Origin: Pseudoxanthomonas dokdonensis | Lineage (GTDB): Bacteria; Pseudomonadota; Gammaproteobacteria; Xanthomonadales; Xanthomonadaceae | NCBI RefSeq assembly: GCF_001431405.1 | Contig: NZ_LDJL01000007.1 | Coordinates: 124,001 to 188,000, forward strand | Direction: 5' to 3' | Length of the DNA: 64,000 bases | Part shown: one piece after another, positions 35,998 to 45,077 of the stretch | Layout of the letters: every line of letters begins with the position of its first letter | Position numbering within the stretch: the first letter of the stretch is position 1 | Position numbers and translations under genes: made by a program | The notes under the pieces: model-generated | What the model was told of the DNA's origin: nothing | Databases searched by the model: none | What the model saw: only the letters and a program-made list of their open reading frames with translations

Positions 35998-37911
35998 ATG
36001 ACCGCAAACAATGCCCAAAGCCTGCGGCCGTTCCGGCGCTTGGCCACGCTCGGGGCCGGCACCTTCAAGGCGCGTTCGTTCAGGGCCTGCACCCTGGCGC
36101 TGGCAATCGGCCTGCTGGCCTGCGCCGGCACCGCGATGGCCGCGCCACCGGCTGCTTCGACGCCGGCCACCGCCGGCAAGGCCGCACAGGTGTCGGTATC
36201 CAATATCGACTTCCGCCGTGGCGAGGACGGCGCCGGCCGGCTGGTGCTCAGCTTCGACGGCAACGGCGCGGCGCCCGACCTGCGCAATCTCGGCTCTTCG
36301 GTGGTGGTGGACGTCGGCAACGCGGTGTTGCCTGCTTCGCTGCAGAAGCCGCTGAACGTGGTTGACTTCGCTACTCCGGTGCAGCGCATCGATGCCCATC
36401 CGCAGGGCAGCGGCACGCAACTGGTGCTGAGCACCAACGGTGCATTCGAATCGCTGGCTTACCAGACCGGCAACGAATACGTGGTCGAGATCGTGCCGAA
36501 GAGCGAGCGCGCGGCGATGGGCGCCACCGCGTCCACTTCGATCGCCACCGCGGCGGCCAGGATTGCCACCGCCAACGCCGAGCGCCAGTACAAGGGCCGC
36601 CCGGTGACCTTCAACTTCCAGGACGTGCCGGTGCGCACCGTGCTGCAGTTGATTGCCGAGGAGTCGAACCTCAACATCGTCGCCTCGGACACCGTCCAGG
36701 GCAACGTCACCCTGCGGCTGGTCAACGTGCCGTGGGATCAGGCCCTGGATATCGTGTTGCGGGCCAAGGGCCTGGACAAGCGCCGCGAAGGTGGCGTGGT
36801 CTGGGTGGCGCCGCAGCCGGAGCTGGCCAAGTTCGAGCAGGACAAGGAAGACGCCCGCATCGCGATTGAAAACCGCGAAGATCTGGTCACCGAGTACATC
36901 CAGATCAACTACCACAATGCCAACGCCATCTTCAAAGCACTGACCGAAGCCAAGGGCATCGGCAACAGTGGCAACAGCGGCGGTGGCGGTGGCAGCAACG
37001 ATCAGGAAAACGGCTTCCTGTCGCAGCGTGGCCGCATCGTTGCCGACGAACGCACCAACACGCTGATGATCAGCGACATCCCGAAGAAGGTCGCGCAGAT
37101 GCGTGAGCTGATTTCGGTGATCGACCGTCCGGTTGACCAGGTGCTGATCGAAGGCCGCATCGTCATCGCCACCGACACCTTCGCCCGCGATCTGGGCGCT
37201 CGTTTCGGTATAGGTGGTAGCCACGATTATGGGGACAATACCGCGAGTATTGGCAGCGGAGTACCGAGCGCCGGTAGCGGTGGCAACGCGACGCGCGGTT
37301 TGAACGTCAACTTGCCGGCCAAGAATTTCACCGAGGGTACGCCCGCCAGTCTCGCCTATACCTTGCTGGGCGCCAACTTCAATCTGGATCTGGAGCTGTC
37401 CGCGCTGCAGGAAGAAGGCCGTGGCGAGGTCATCTCCAACCCGCGCCTGGTCACCACCAACCAGCGTGAGGCCAGCATCAAGCAGGGTCGCGAAGTCGGC
37501 TACCTGACCGTGACCGGCAGCGGCACCGGCATCGCCACTCCGACCGTGCAGTTCAAGGAAGCGGTGCTGGAGCTGAAGGTGGTGCCGACCATCACCAGCG
37601 ACAACCGGGTGTTCCTGTCGCTGAACGTCAAGAAGGACGAAGTGACCCAGTTCATCGACCTCGGCGATTTCGGTTCGGTGCCTGAACTGGCCAAGCGCGA
37701 AATCAACACCGCGGTGCTGGTCGACGATGGCCAGACCGTGGTCATCGGTGGCGTGTACGAGTTCACCGACCGCAGCAGCGTCTCCAAGGTACCGTTCCTG
37801 GGCGACGTGCCGTTCCTCGGCAACCTGTTCAAGAAGAAGGGCCGCAGCAAGGAAAAAGCCGAGCTGCTGATCTTCGTCACTCCCAAGATCCTGCGCGTGG
37901 CCAAGCAGTAA
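35998..37911 (+). CDS. pilQ: Type IV pilus secretin PilQ
   Basis: The outer-membrane secretin through which the pilus passes; 637 residues. The signal peptide (ACTLALAIGLLACAGTAMA) ends near residue 45. An AMIN domain follows (VSVSNIDFRRGEDGAGRLVLSF), then N0/N1 domains (NFQDVPVRTVLQLIAEESNLNIVASDTVQG) and the C-terminal secretin domain (VLIEGRIVIATDTFARDLGARFG ... VPFLGDVPFLGNLFKKKG). The start at 35998 is preferred, with AGGGGA 8 bp upstream; ATG 35980 overlapping the pilP stop would add six residues. A Gly/Ser/Asn linker with GGGGG lies near residue 330. A terminator follows. Confidence 0.95.
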   Translation: MTANNAQSLRPFRRLATLGAGTFKARSFRACTLALAIGLLACAGTAMAAPPAASTPATAGKAAQVSVSNIDFRRGEDGAGRLVLSFDGNGAAPDLRNLGSSVVVDVGNAVLPASLQKPLNVVDFATPVQRIDAHPQGSGTQLVLSTNGAFESLAYQTGNEYVVEIVPKSERAAMGATASTSIATAAARIATANAERQYKGRPVTFNFQDVPVRTVLQLIAEESNLNIVASDTVQGNVTLRLVNVPWDQALDIVLRAKGLDKRREGGVVWVAPQPELAKFEQDKEDARIAIENREDLVTEYIQINYHNANAIFKALTEAKGIGNSGNSGGGGGSNDQENGFLSQRGRIVADERTNTLMISDIPKKVAQMRELISVIDRPVDQVLIEGRIVIATDTFARDLGARFGIGGSHDYGDNTASIGSGVPSAGSGGNATRGLNVNLPAKNFTEGTPASLAYTLLGANFNLDLELSALQEEGRGEVISNPRLVTTNQREASIKQGREVGYLTVTGSGTGIATPTVQFKEAVLELKVVPTITSDNRVFLSLNVKKDEVTQFIDLGDFGSVPELAKREINTAVLVDDGQTVVIGGVYEFTDRSSVSKVPFLGDVPFLGNLFKKKGRSKEKAELLIFVTPKILRVAKQ

Positions 37912-37934
37912 CCACCACCGCGCCGGGAACACGA

Positions 37935-37962
37935 CAAGGGACCTTCGGGTCCCTTGTTGTTT
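37935..37962 (+). terminator. Rho-independent terminator after pilQ
   Basis: CAAGGGACC-TTCG-GGTCCCTTG: a 9-bp stem with a stable TTCG tetraloop followed by TTGTTT, 23 bp after the pilQ stop. Confidence 0.85.
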
Positions 37963-38064
37963 GCGGGGTTTGCTGTCTGCAAGCCGGCCGCGCGGCCGCC
38001 ATGATTGAACCTTCGCCGGCGCTATCGGTCAGAATGGTCCCCACCCGGACCTGATCAGAGCCTG

Positions 38065-39084
38065 ATGGACAGCCAACCCAGCCCCGCCCAGCTTGACCCA
38101 CCCGATGTTGCCGGCAGCCGGCTGCACGATGTCTTCCACGGCCTGCGCGCGTCGCTGGCGCAGACCATCGTCGGTCAGTCGGAGCTGATCGAGCGTCTGC
38201 TGATCGCCTTGCTGGCCGATGGCCACCTGCTGGTCGAGGGCGCACCCGGACTGGCCAAGACCACCGCCATCCGCGCCCTGGCCGAGCGCCTGCAGGCCGA
38301 GTTCGCGCGGGTCCAGTTCACCCCGGACCTGTTGCCGGCGGATCTGACCGGCACCGAAGTCTGGCGTCCGCAGGACGGACGTTTCGAGTTCCAGGCCGGG
38401 CCGGTGTTCCACCCGATCCTGCTGGCCGATGAAATCAACCGCGCCCCGGCCAAGGTCCAGTCGGCATTGCTGGAAGCGATGGGCGAGCGCCAGGTCACCG
38501 TCGGCCGCCACACCTATCCGCTGCCGGCATTGTTCCTGGTCATGGCGACCCAGAACCCGATTGAACAGGAAGGCACATTCCCGTTGCCCGAGGCGCAGCT
38601 GGATCGCTTCCTGATGCACGTCCGCGTTGGTTATCCCGAAGCCGCCACCGAAGTGGAGATCCTGCGGCTGGCCCGCGAGCGCGCACGCAATGATCTGCAA
38701 CCGCTGGCGCAGGCGCTGGACAGGATTCCGCTGGAAGACGTGTTCGCGGCACGCTCGGCAGTGCTTGACCTGCATCTGGCACCAGCGCTGGAGCGCTATC
38801 TGGTCGAACTGGTACTGGCTTCGCGTGATGCCGCCCGCTACGACCCGCAACTGGCGCGCCGGATTGCCTGGGGTGCCAGCCCGCGTGGTTCGATCGCGTT
38901 GGAGCGCTGTGCCCGTGCCCGCGCCTGGCTGGCCGGCCGCGATTACGTCACACCCGATGACATCCGCGCGATTGCCCCGGACGTACTGCGGCACCGGGTG
39001 CTGCCCAGTTACGAAGCGACCGCCGAAGGCTGGGACGGCGATCGTCTGGTCGCGGCCCTGCTTGACGTGGTCCCGCTGCCCTGA
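38065..39084 (+). CDS. MoxR family AAA+ ATPase
   Basis: A 339-residue cytoplasmic AAA+ ATPase, thought to act as a chaperone that activates von Willebrand A (VWA) proteins encoded beside it. Walker A is GAPGLAKTTAIR, Walker B and sensor regions are PILLADEINRAPAKVQSALLEAM and LFLVMATQNPIEQEGTFPLPEAQLDRF, and the C-terminal lid has LARRIAWGASPRGS. The ATG at 38065 gives the usual length; an in-frame start at 38005 is unlikely. First gene of a six-gene operon to 45022. Confidence 0.94.
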   Translation: MDSQPSPAQLDPPDVAGSRLHDVFHGLRASLAQTIVGQSELIERLLIALLADGHLLVEGAPGLAKTTAIRALAERLQAEFARVQFTPDLLPADLTGTEVWRPQDGRFEFQAGPVFHPILLADEINRAPAKVQSALLEAMGERQVTVGRHTYPLPALFLVMATQNPIEQEGTFPLPEAQLDRFLMHVRVGYPEAATEVEILRLARERARNDLQPLAQALDRIPLEDVFAARSAVLDLHLAPALERYLVELVLASRDAARYDPQLARRIAWGASPRGSIALERCARARAWLAGRDYVTPDDIRAIAPDVLRHRVLPSYEATAEGWDGDRLVAALLDVVPLP

Positions 39085-39095
39085 AGGCTGTGGCG

Positions 39096-40022
39096 ATGCC
39101 TACCACCAGCATTTCCACCGATGGCGTCAGCCCGACGCTGGCCGAGTTGATCGGCCTGCGCTCGCTGGCGCAGCGGCGCAAGGGCGTGCGCAAGGGACGC
39201 TTCAACCTGGCCGGCAACGCCGCGTCCAGCCTGCGCGGCCGCGGCATGGAGTACGCCGAGTCGCGTGAATATGTCGCAGGCGACGATGTCCGCCATATCG
39301 ACTGGCGGCTGACCGCGCGCAGTGGCCGCACCCATACCAAACTGTTCCAGGCCGAACGCGAACGGCTGACCCTGCTGGTGGCCGATACCAGTCCGCTGTT
39401 GTATTTCGGCACCCGGGTCCGTTTCAAATCGGTGCAGGCCGCGCGCGCCGGTGCGATCGCGGTGTGGACAGCGATCCGCGAGGGTGATCGGGTCGCCGCC
39501 CTGCGCGGTACCCACGCCGAGCCGCCGTTGTCACCGGCCGCCGGTACCCGTGGCGCATTGCGGGTGCTGGATGCACTGGTGCGCTGGTACACGCAGGCGC
39601 CGGCCGATGATCTGGGCCTGCCGGCGGCACTGGAAAGCGCCGGCCGGCTGCTGCGCCCGGGCTCGCGGCTGGTGGTGCTGGCCGAACCCCGCAGCGTATT
39701 GCAGGTCGAAGCCAGCCGCTGGTCAGCGCTGGCAGCGCATCACGAAGTGGTGGTGCTGCTGCTGGTCGATGCGCTGGAACAATCGCCGCCGAAGGCGCGA
39801 TTGCCGTTTGCGAGCAGTGCCGCCGGCGCCGGCCAGCGCGTCGAAGTTGACATGACTTCGCCGTCGCACCAGCAGGCCTGGCAGCAGATGTTCGACGCGC
39901 CGCTGCAACAGGCACGACAGTCATTGGCGCAACGTGGCGTGCACGCGGTGGTGCTGGCCGCGCATGACAGCAGCGACGCATGGCTGGCCGGCGCCCATCG
40001 CAGCCAGTCGCAGGTGGCGTGA
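39096..40022 (+). CDS. DUF58 domain protein of the MoxR/Bat operon
   Basis: A 308-residue protein. The DUF58 core contains the conserved GMEYAESREYVAGDDVRHIDW and RTHTKLFQAERERLTLLVADTSPLLYFG, a VWA-like fold. It is predicted cytoplasmic or membrane-associated. Start ATG at 39096 has AAGG at 39084-39087 (a GTG at 39090 is possible). The stop overlaps the next gene by 1 bp. DUF58 proteins regularly follow moxR. Confidence 0.92.
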   Translation: MPTTSISTDGVSPTLAELIGLRSLAQRRKGVRKGRFNLAGNAASSLRGRGMEYAESREYVAGDDVRHIDWRLTARSGRTHTKLFQAERERLTLLVADTSPLLYFGTRVRFKSVQAARAGAIAVWTAIREGDRVAALRGTHAEPPLSPAAGTRGALRVLDALVRWYTQAPADDLGLPAALESAGRLLRPGSRLVVLAEPRSVLQVEASRWSALAAHHEVVVLLLVDALEQSPPKARLPFASSAAGAGQRVEVDMTSPSHQQAWQQMFDAPLQQARQSLAQRGVHAVVLAAHDSSDAWLAGAHRSQSQVA

Positions 40023-40468
40023 TGATGGCGGCCCTGGTCCTGCGTGATGTGCATGTGCCGTCGGCACCGGCGTGGTGGCCGTTGGCGCCGGGCTGGTGGT
40101 TGCTGCTGGCTGCGCTGGTGCTGCTGCTGGCAGGGTGGGCGTTGATGGCCTGGCGGCGCAGCCGGCGCCGGCGACGCCATCGACAGTTGTTCGACGCCAG
40201 CCAGCGCGGCAGTCCCAGCGAACAGGTCGCGGCGATGTCCGAGCTGCTGCGACGTGCATCACGGCGTGCCGATGCCCGCGCCGACCGATTGCACGGCGAA
40301 GCCTGGCTGCGGTTTCTTGATGGCGACCACGGCCAGTCGTTCTCGCAGGGGCCGGGTCGCTTGCTGCTGGACGGCGGTTTCCAGCCCACGGTCGAGGCGG
40401 ACGCGGTCGAACGCCTGCGGATGCTGGCGCGGCCGCGGTTCCTGGCGTTGATGGAAAAACGCCGATGA
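40022..40468 (+). CDS. DUF4381 single-pass membrane protein
   Basis: A 148-residue protein. A short N-terminal periplasmic part rich in Trp and Pro (VPSAPAWWPLAPGWW) leads into one transmembrane helix (about residues 25-43), an Arg-rich stop-transfer segment (RRSRRRRRHRQ) and a cytoplasmic helical domain. This is the usual third member of the MoxR/DUF58/Bat operon (DUF4381). Overlaps DUF58 by 1 bp and the next VWA gene by 4 bp. Confidence 0.88.
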   Translation: MMAALVLRDVHVPSAPAWWPLAPGWWLLLAALVLLLAGWALMAWRRSRRRRRHRQLFDASQRGSPSEQVAAMSELLRRASRRADARADRLHGEAWLRFLDGDHGQSFSQGPGRLLLDGGFQPTVEADAVERLRMLARPRFLALMEKRR

Positions 40469-41484
40469 GCCTGGACTGGTCAATGCTGCCGTTCCTGCCG
40501 GATTCGTTTGCCGGTTTCGCCTGGCGCTGGTTGTGGCTGGCCTTCCCGTTGCCGTGGCTGGTGCAGTGGTCGCTGCCGGCGCGGCGCTCGCAGGCTGCCG
40601 CGTTGCGGGTGCCGTATGGCAGCGAGCTGCAATCGATCGCGGCACAGGGCGGCAGCGCGGTGCGCAGGCCGTCGTTGTGGCTGGCATGGCTGGCGTGGAC
40701 CTTGCTGTGCGCGGCGGCGGCGCGGCCGCAGATGCTGGGCGAGCCGATCGTGCCGCCGCAGGACAGCCGCAACCTGATGCTGGCGGTGGATCTGTCCGGC
40801 AGCATGAGCGAGAACGACATGGTGCTGGGCGGCAACGTGGTCGACCGTCTGACCGCCGCCAAGGCGGTGCTGGCGGACTTCCTGGATCGCCGCGAAGGCG
40901 ATCGCGTCGGCCTGCTCGTGTTTGGGCAGCACGCCTATGCATTGACGCCGCTGACCCGGGATCTGGGCAGTGTGCGTGATCAGCTGCGCGACAGTGTGGT
41001 GGGTCTGGCCGGACGCGAAACCGCGCTCGGTGATGCCATCGGCCTGGCGGTCAAGCGCCTGCGTGAGCAGCCGCGCGGGCAGCGGGTACTGGTGCTGCTC
41101 ACCGATGGCGTCAATACCGCCGGCACCCTGGACCCGATCAAGGCCGCCGAACTGGCCCGGATCGAAGGCGTGCGCGTGCATACCATCGCCTTCGGCAGCG
41201 ATGGCGGGATGATGTCGGTGTTCGGCATCAACATGCCGTTGCCCGGTGATGGCGAACAGATAGACGAACGTGGCCTGCGCCAGATTGCCGAGCAGACCGG
41301 TGGCCGTTTTTTCCGTGCCCGCGACATTGACGAACTGGCCGGCATCTATGCCGAGCTGGATCGGATAGAGCCGACCCGGCAGGCGGCGCAGGCGGTGCGC
41401 CCGATGATTGAATGCTATCGCTGGCCACTGGGTCTTGCCGCGGCGCTGGCGCTGTTGCTGCTGATCTGGCCGAGGCGCCGCTGA
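40465..41484 (+). CDS. BatA-like VWA domain membrane protein
   Basis: A 339-residue protein. Membrane helices lie near residues 18-33 and 70-86 and one at the C-terminus (about 316-335). The VWA domain has an intact metal-ion-dependent adhesion site: DLSGSMS at 109-115, a downstream Thr (RETALGDAIG) and Asp (LLTDGVNTAG). The Bat operon is linked to aerotolerance and envelope stress in other bacteria; the exact role is unknown. Confidence 0.92.
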   Translation: MSLDWSMLPFLPDSFAGFAWRWLWLAFPLPWLVQWSLPARRSQAAALRVPYGSELQSIAAQGGSAVRRPSLWLAWLAWTLLCAAAARPQMLGEPIVPPQDSRNLMLAVDLSGSMSENDMVLGGNVVDRLTAAKAVLADFLDRREGDRVGLLVFGQHAYALTPLTRDLGSVRDQLRDSVVGLAGRETALGDAIGLAVKRLREQPRGQRVLVLLTDGVNTAGTLDPIKAAELARIEGVRVHTIAFGSDGGMMSVFGINMPLPGDGEQIDERGLRQIAEQTGGRFFRARDIDELAGIYAELDRIEPTRQAAQAVRPMIECYRWPLGLAAALALLLLIWPRRR

Positions 41485-43325
41485 TGATCGAGCAGGCCCT
41501 GTCGCTGCATTTCCTGCGCCCGCAATGGCTATGGGCGCTGGCGCTGCTGCCGTTGCTGTGGCTGTTCTGGCGGGTCCGTCATCGCCAGCGCAACATCTGG
41601 CGGCAACACGTCGATGCGCATCTTCTGCCGAGCTTGATGGTCGAAGGCCGCAGTGCTTACTGGTGGCCGTTGTTGGGGATGACGCTGGCGTGGCTGCTGG
41701 CGGTGCTGGCGATGGCCGGCCCCGCCTGGCGCCAGCAGGCGCAACCGCTATGGCAGAACCACGCGCCGCTGGTGATCGCGGTGGACATGTCCAGCCGCAT
41801 GAACGCGACCGACCTGCCGCCGTCGCGGTTGTTGCAGGTGCGGGCCAAACTGGCGCGGCTGCTGTCGCAACGCAAGGACGGTGAAGTGGCGCTGCTGGCC
41901 TATGCCGACGACGCCTTCACCGTGGCCCCGTTGACTGACGATGGCGGTAACGTGGCCTTGTTTCTGGATGCGCTGTCGCCGGACGTCATGCCGGTGGACG
42001 GGCAGCGGCCACAGCGGGCAATAGAACAGGCCATCACCCTGTTGCAGCAGGCGGATTTCTCCAAGGGCCAGATTCTGCTGCTGACCGATCACGCGGGTCC
42101 GGCAGCCATTGCCAGCGCCGCCGCTGCCGCGGGGCAGGGCTGGCAGGTATCGGTGCTCGGTGTCGGTACCGCCAGTGGTTCCGCCTATCGCCAGCGCGAT
42201 GGCAGCATCGCCCAGGCACGACTGGATGCCACCAGCCTGCAGCGACTGGCCGCCGCCGGTGGTGGCCAGTACGCGCGCCTGGGCAATGATGACGCAGACC
42301 TGCAATCACTGGGCGTGTTGAACGCCGCTGCGGCAGGCAGCGGGCAGGGCCAATCGCAACAACGGATCTGGCTGGATCAGGGCTACTGGCTGCTGTTGCC
42401 GCTGCTGTTGCTGGTCGCGTTGGCGTTCCGCCGTGGGGCATTGGCCGCGTGGCTGCTGGTGGCGGTCATGTTGCCAATGGCGGCGCCGTCGCCGGCCTTG
42501 GCGCAAGCGGCGGCGACTTCGGCCGGGGCCGGAAAGCCCGGCGGCGACTGGTGGCAGCGTGCGGACCAAAAACAGTACCAGCGCATCGAGCAGGGCGTGC
42601 AAGCGTACCGCAACGGGGATTTCAAACAGGCCGAGCAGGCGTTCGCTGGCATCGAGTCCAGCGAAGCCCTGTACAACTACGGCAATGCGCTGGCCAAGCA
42701 GGGGCAATACGACGCCGCCATCAAGGCCTATGATCGCGCGTTGCAGTTGAAACCCGGCGAGGCCGATACGCTGGCCAACCGTGCCGCGGTCGAAGCCGCG
42801 CGCAAACGACAGCCACCGTCCGGGCAGAAGCCGTCCGACAAGCAGGGCCAGGGTTCGCAGCAATCCGGCGCGGCGGGTGACAACGCATCGGCCGGCGACA
42901 GGCACCAGGATCAGGCATCCAAAAGCGATGCCAGGCCGGGCGATAACCAGCCGTCGCCGCCCCCTGCCTCCCGATCAACGTCGCCATCATCGGCCAGCGC
43001 CGATAACAACAAGGCAGCACCTGCCGGTAATCCGGCAAAGTCCAGCGCCGACACCGCGGCGCCGCCGCCAGGCGCCGAAGACAGTGCCGCCCAGCAGGCG
43101 GCCGATGCCGCGCAGAAACAGCGCATGCAGCAGGCACTGGAACAGGCGAACAAGGATGGCCAGGGCGAACAACAGAAAGCCGCGGTGGCCGGTGAAACCA
43201 CCGAGCAGCGCGAGCAACGGCAGGCGGTTGATGCCTGGCTGCGAAGAGTGCCGGACGATCCCGGCGGACTGCTGAAAACCAAGTTCCGGCTGGAATACGA
43301 ACGCCGGCAGAGGGAAGGACGATGA
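41484..43325 (+). CDS. BatB-like VWA protein with TPR and low-complexity tail
   Basis: A 613-residue protein with hydrophobic segments near residues 14-27 and 52-70, a VWA domain (PLVIAVDMSSRMNATDLPPSRL) and further helices around 300-330. A TPR pair (residues about 365-430: YQRIEQGVQAYRNGDFKQAEQAFAG, YGNALAKQGQYDAAIKAYDRAL) follows, then a Gln/Ala/Ser/Pro/Lys-rich disordered region (about 435-560). The adhesion-site motif reads DMSSR instead of DxSxS, so metal binding is probably lost, unlike the BatA gene before it. Overlaps its neighbours by 1 and 4 bp. This combines the VWA and TPR functions sometimes found on separate BatB and BatC proteins. Confidence 0.9.
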   Translation: MIEQALSLHFLRPQWLWALALLPLLWLFWRVRHRQRNIWRQHVDAHLLPSLMVEGRSAYWWPLLGMTLAWLLAVLAMAGPAWRQQAQPLWQNHAPLVIAVDMSSRMNATDLPPSRLLQVRAKLARLLSQRKDGEVALLAYADDAFTVAPLTDDGGNVALFLDALSPDVMPVDGQRPQRAIEQAITLLQQADFSKGQILLLTDHAGPAAIASAAAAAGQGWQVSVLGVGTASGSAYRQRDGSIAQARLDATSLQRLAAAGGGQYARLGNDDADLQSLGVLNAAAAGSGQGQSQQRIWLDQGYWLLLPLLLLVALAFRRGALAAWLLVAVMLPMAAPSPALAQAAATSAGAGKPGGDWWQRADQKQYQRIEQGVQAYRNGDFKQAEQAFAGIESSEALYNYGNALAKQGQYDAAIKAYDRALQLKPGEADTLANRAAVEAARKRQPPSGQKPSDKQGQGSQQSGAAGDNASAGDRHQDQASKSDARPGDNQPSPPPASRSTSPSSASADNNKAAPAGNPAKSSADTAAPPPGAEDSAAQQAADAAQKQRMQQALEQANKDGQGEQQKAAVAGETTEQREQRQAVDAWLRRVPDDPGGLLKTKFRLEYERRQREGR

Positions 43326-45022
43326 GCGTGCGTTTTCACCGATGGCTATGGACGTGGATGCTGCTGATCTGCGTGATTCCGCTGGCCCGGGCGGAGACCA
43401 GCGCCAGCCTGGACAGATCGAGCGTGGCGCTGGGTGAATCGGTGACCCTGACCGTGCAGACCGATCAGTTGCGCGGTTCGCCGGATCTGACCCCGTTGCT
43501 GGACGATTTCGCATTGCAGGATCAGTCCACCCGGCGCTCGGTACAGAACATCAACGGCAATTTCCGCAACAGCACCACCTATGAAATCGTGCTGGCACCC
43601 AAGCGCAGCGGTGAGCTGGTGGTGCCGGCGTTGACGCTCGGCAACCAGCGCACGGCGCCGCTGCGCCTGAAGGTGGGCGAAGGCCGCCCGGTGATCAGTG
43701 CCGATAGCGCCGCCCAGCGTGGCGACAGTACCTTCGTCGAAGTCGAGGTCGACGATCCGACACCCTATGTGCAGCAATCGGTGGGGGTGACATTGCGGCT
43801 GTACTACGCGGTACCGCTGGCGTCCGGACAACTCGAGCTGGATAGTCCGGATGGCGCGCTGTTGCAGAAAATCGGTGACGACGTGCAAAGCAGCCGCAAC
43901 CTGGCCGGTCGCCATTACAACGTGGTCGAGCGACGGTTCCTGCTGGTTCCTGACCACAGCGGCAAGCTGGTGCTGCCGGCGGCACGCTTCAATGGCCGCG
44001 GCGCCGGTGGCTGGATGGATGATTTCTTCGGCGGCAACAGTCGCGACATCCGGGCGGCAGGAAGCGCGCAGACATTGCAGGTCAAGCCGTTGCCGGCCAA
44101 CGCACCGCAACCGTGGTTGCCGTTGACGGATCTGAAACTGCGCTACCTCGACGCACCGCAGTCGCTGCGTGCCGGACAGGCGGCCAAGGTCACCATCGAA
44201 GCGGTTGCCAGCGGCGCGACCCAATCGCAGCTGCCCGAACTGTCGCTGCCGGCGCCGCCGGGAGCGCAGGTGTTCGCCGAGCCGCCGCAGTTCAACGAGC
44301 GCTTCATCGATGGCAGGCCGCAGGTCAGCATGACCCGCAGTTTCTCCATCGTGCCCAACCAGCCCGGCCGGCTGGACATTGCCGGCCTGCGGATCGGCTG
44401 GTGGCGGGTCGGCGATGACAGTCCGCAGCAGGCGGTGCTGCCCGATCTCACCCTCAAGGTTTTGCCGGGCAGTGGTGGATTCGCGACTCCGGCACCTGCC
44501 GCGACCACCGCTGACGTTGGTTCGAACGCTGCCTCGGCAGCGACCAGTGATGACCGGATACAGCTGCGGCAACCGGTATCGCGGGTCTGGATCTGGCTGT
44601 CCGCCGGCTTCGCCATCCTGTGGTTGCTGACGTTGCTGTGGGCGTTGCTGCGGCGGCCTGCGCCGGTGCTGGCCCACGGCGGCAAGTCATCCGCGGCCAC
44701 TGCCCGCGTGCCCACCGCGCGGCCGCGCCATGCACTGGCGGATCTGAAGCGGGTGCTGGATACCGGTGATCTGGACGAGGTTGCCGAGGTGCTGAAAGGC
44801 ATGGCCAGTCCGCCGCTGCGCGAACTCGACGCGTTGTCGGCACGTTTGTCCAGCCCCGACCAACGCGCGGCGATCGAAACCCTGCGCCGTGCGCGCTGGG
44901 CCGACGGCGACGCCGTCAGCGCCCGCCATGCGCTGCGCCAGGCATTCCGTGATGGTCCGCAGTGGCGTGTCGTGGACAACGAAGATCCATCGCCGTTGCC
45001 GCCGCTGTATCCGCAGCGGTGA
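43322..45022 (+). CDS. BatD-like protein
   Basis: A 566-residue protein with a signal peptide (WLWTWMLLICVIPLARA). The large periplasmic part is beta-rich (SASLDRSSVALGESVTLTVQTD), typical of the oxygen-tolerance BatD family, and a C-terminal transmembrane helix covers about residues 418-440 (IWLSAGFAILWLLTLLWALL) with a cytoplasmic tail. Start overlaps the preceding gene by 4 bp (ATGA). It closes the operon; the next gene is an unrelated transporter 55 bp downstream. Confidence 0.9.
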   Translation: MSVRFHRWLWTWMLLICVIPLARAETSASLDRSSVALGESVTLTVQTDQLRGSPDLTPLLDDFALQDQSTRRSVQNINGNFRNSTTYEIVLAPKRSGELVVPALTLGNQRTAPLRLKVGEGRPVISADSAAQRGDSTFVEVEVDDPTPYVQQSVGVTLRLYYAVPLASGQLELDSPDGALLQKIGDDVQSSRNLAGRHYNVVERRFLLVPDHSGKLVLPAARFNGRGAGGWMDDFFGGNSRDIRAAGSAQTLQVKPLPANAPQPWLPLTDLKLRYLDAPQSLRAGQAAKVTIEAVASGATQSQLPELSLPAPPGAQVFAEPPQFNERFIDGRPQVSMTRSFSIVPNQPGRLDIAGLRIGWWRVGDDSPQQAVLPDLTLKVLPGSGGFATPAPAATTADVGSNAASAATSDDRIQLRQPVSRVWIWLSAGFAILWLLTLLWALLRRPAPVLAHGGKSSAATARVPTARPRHALADLKRVLDTGDLDEVAEVLKGMASPPLRELDALSARLSSPDQRAAIETLRRARWADGDAVSARHALRQAFRDGPQWRVVDNEDPSPLPPLYPQR

Positions 45023-45077
45023 AGTCGGCCTGGGGCGGGTTTGCTAAGCTCTGCGCAAACCTGCACCCGGACGCTAC

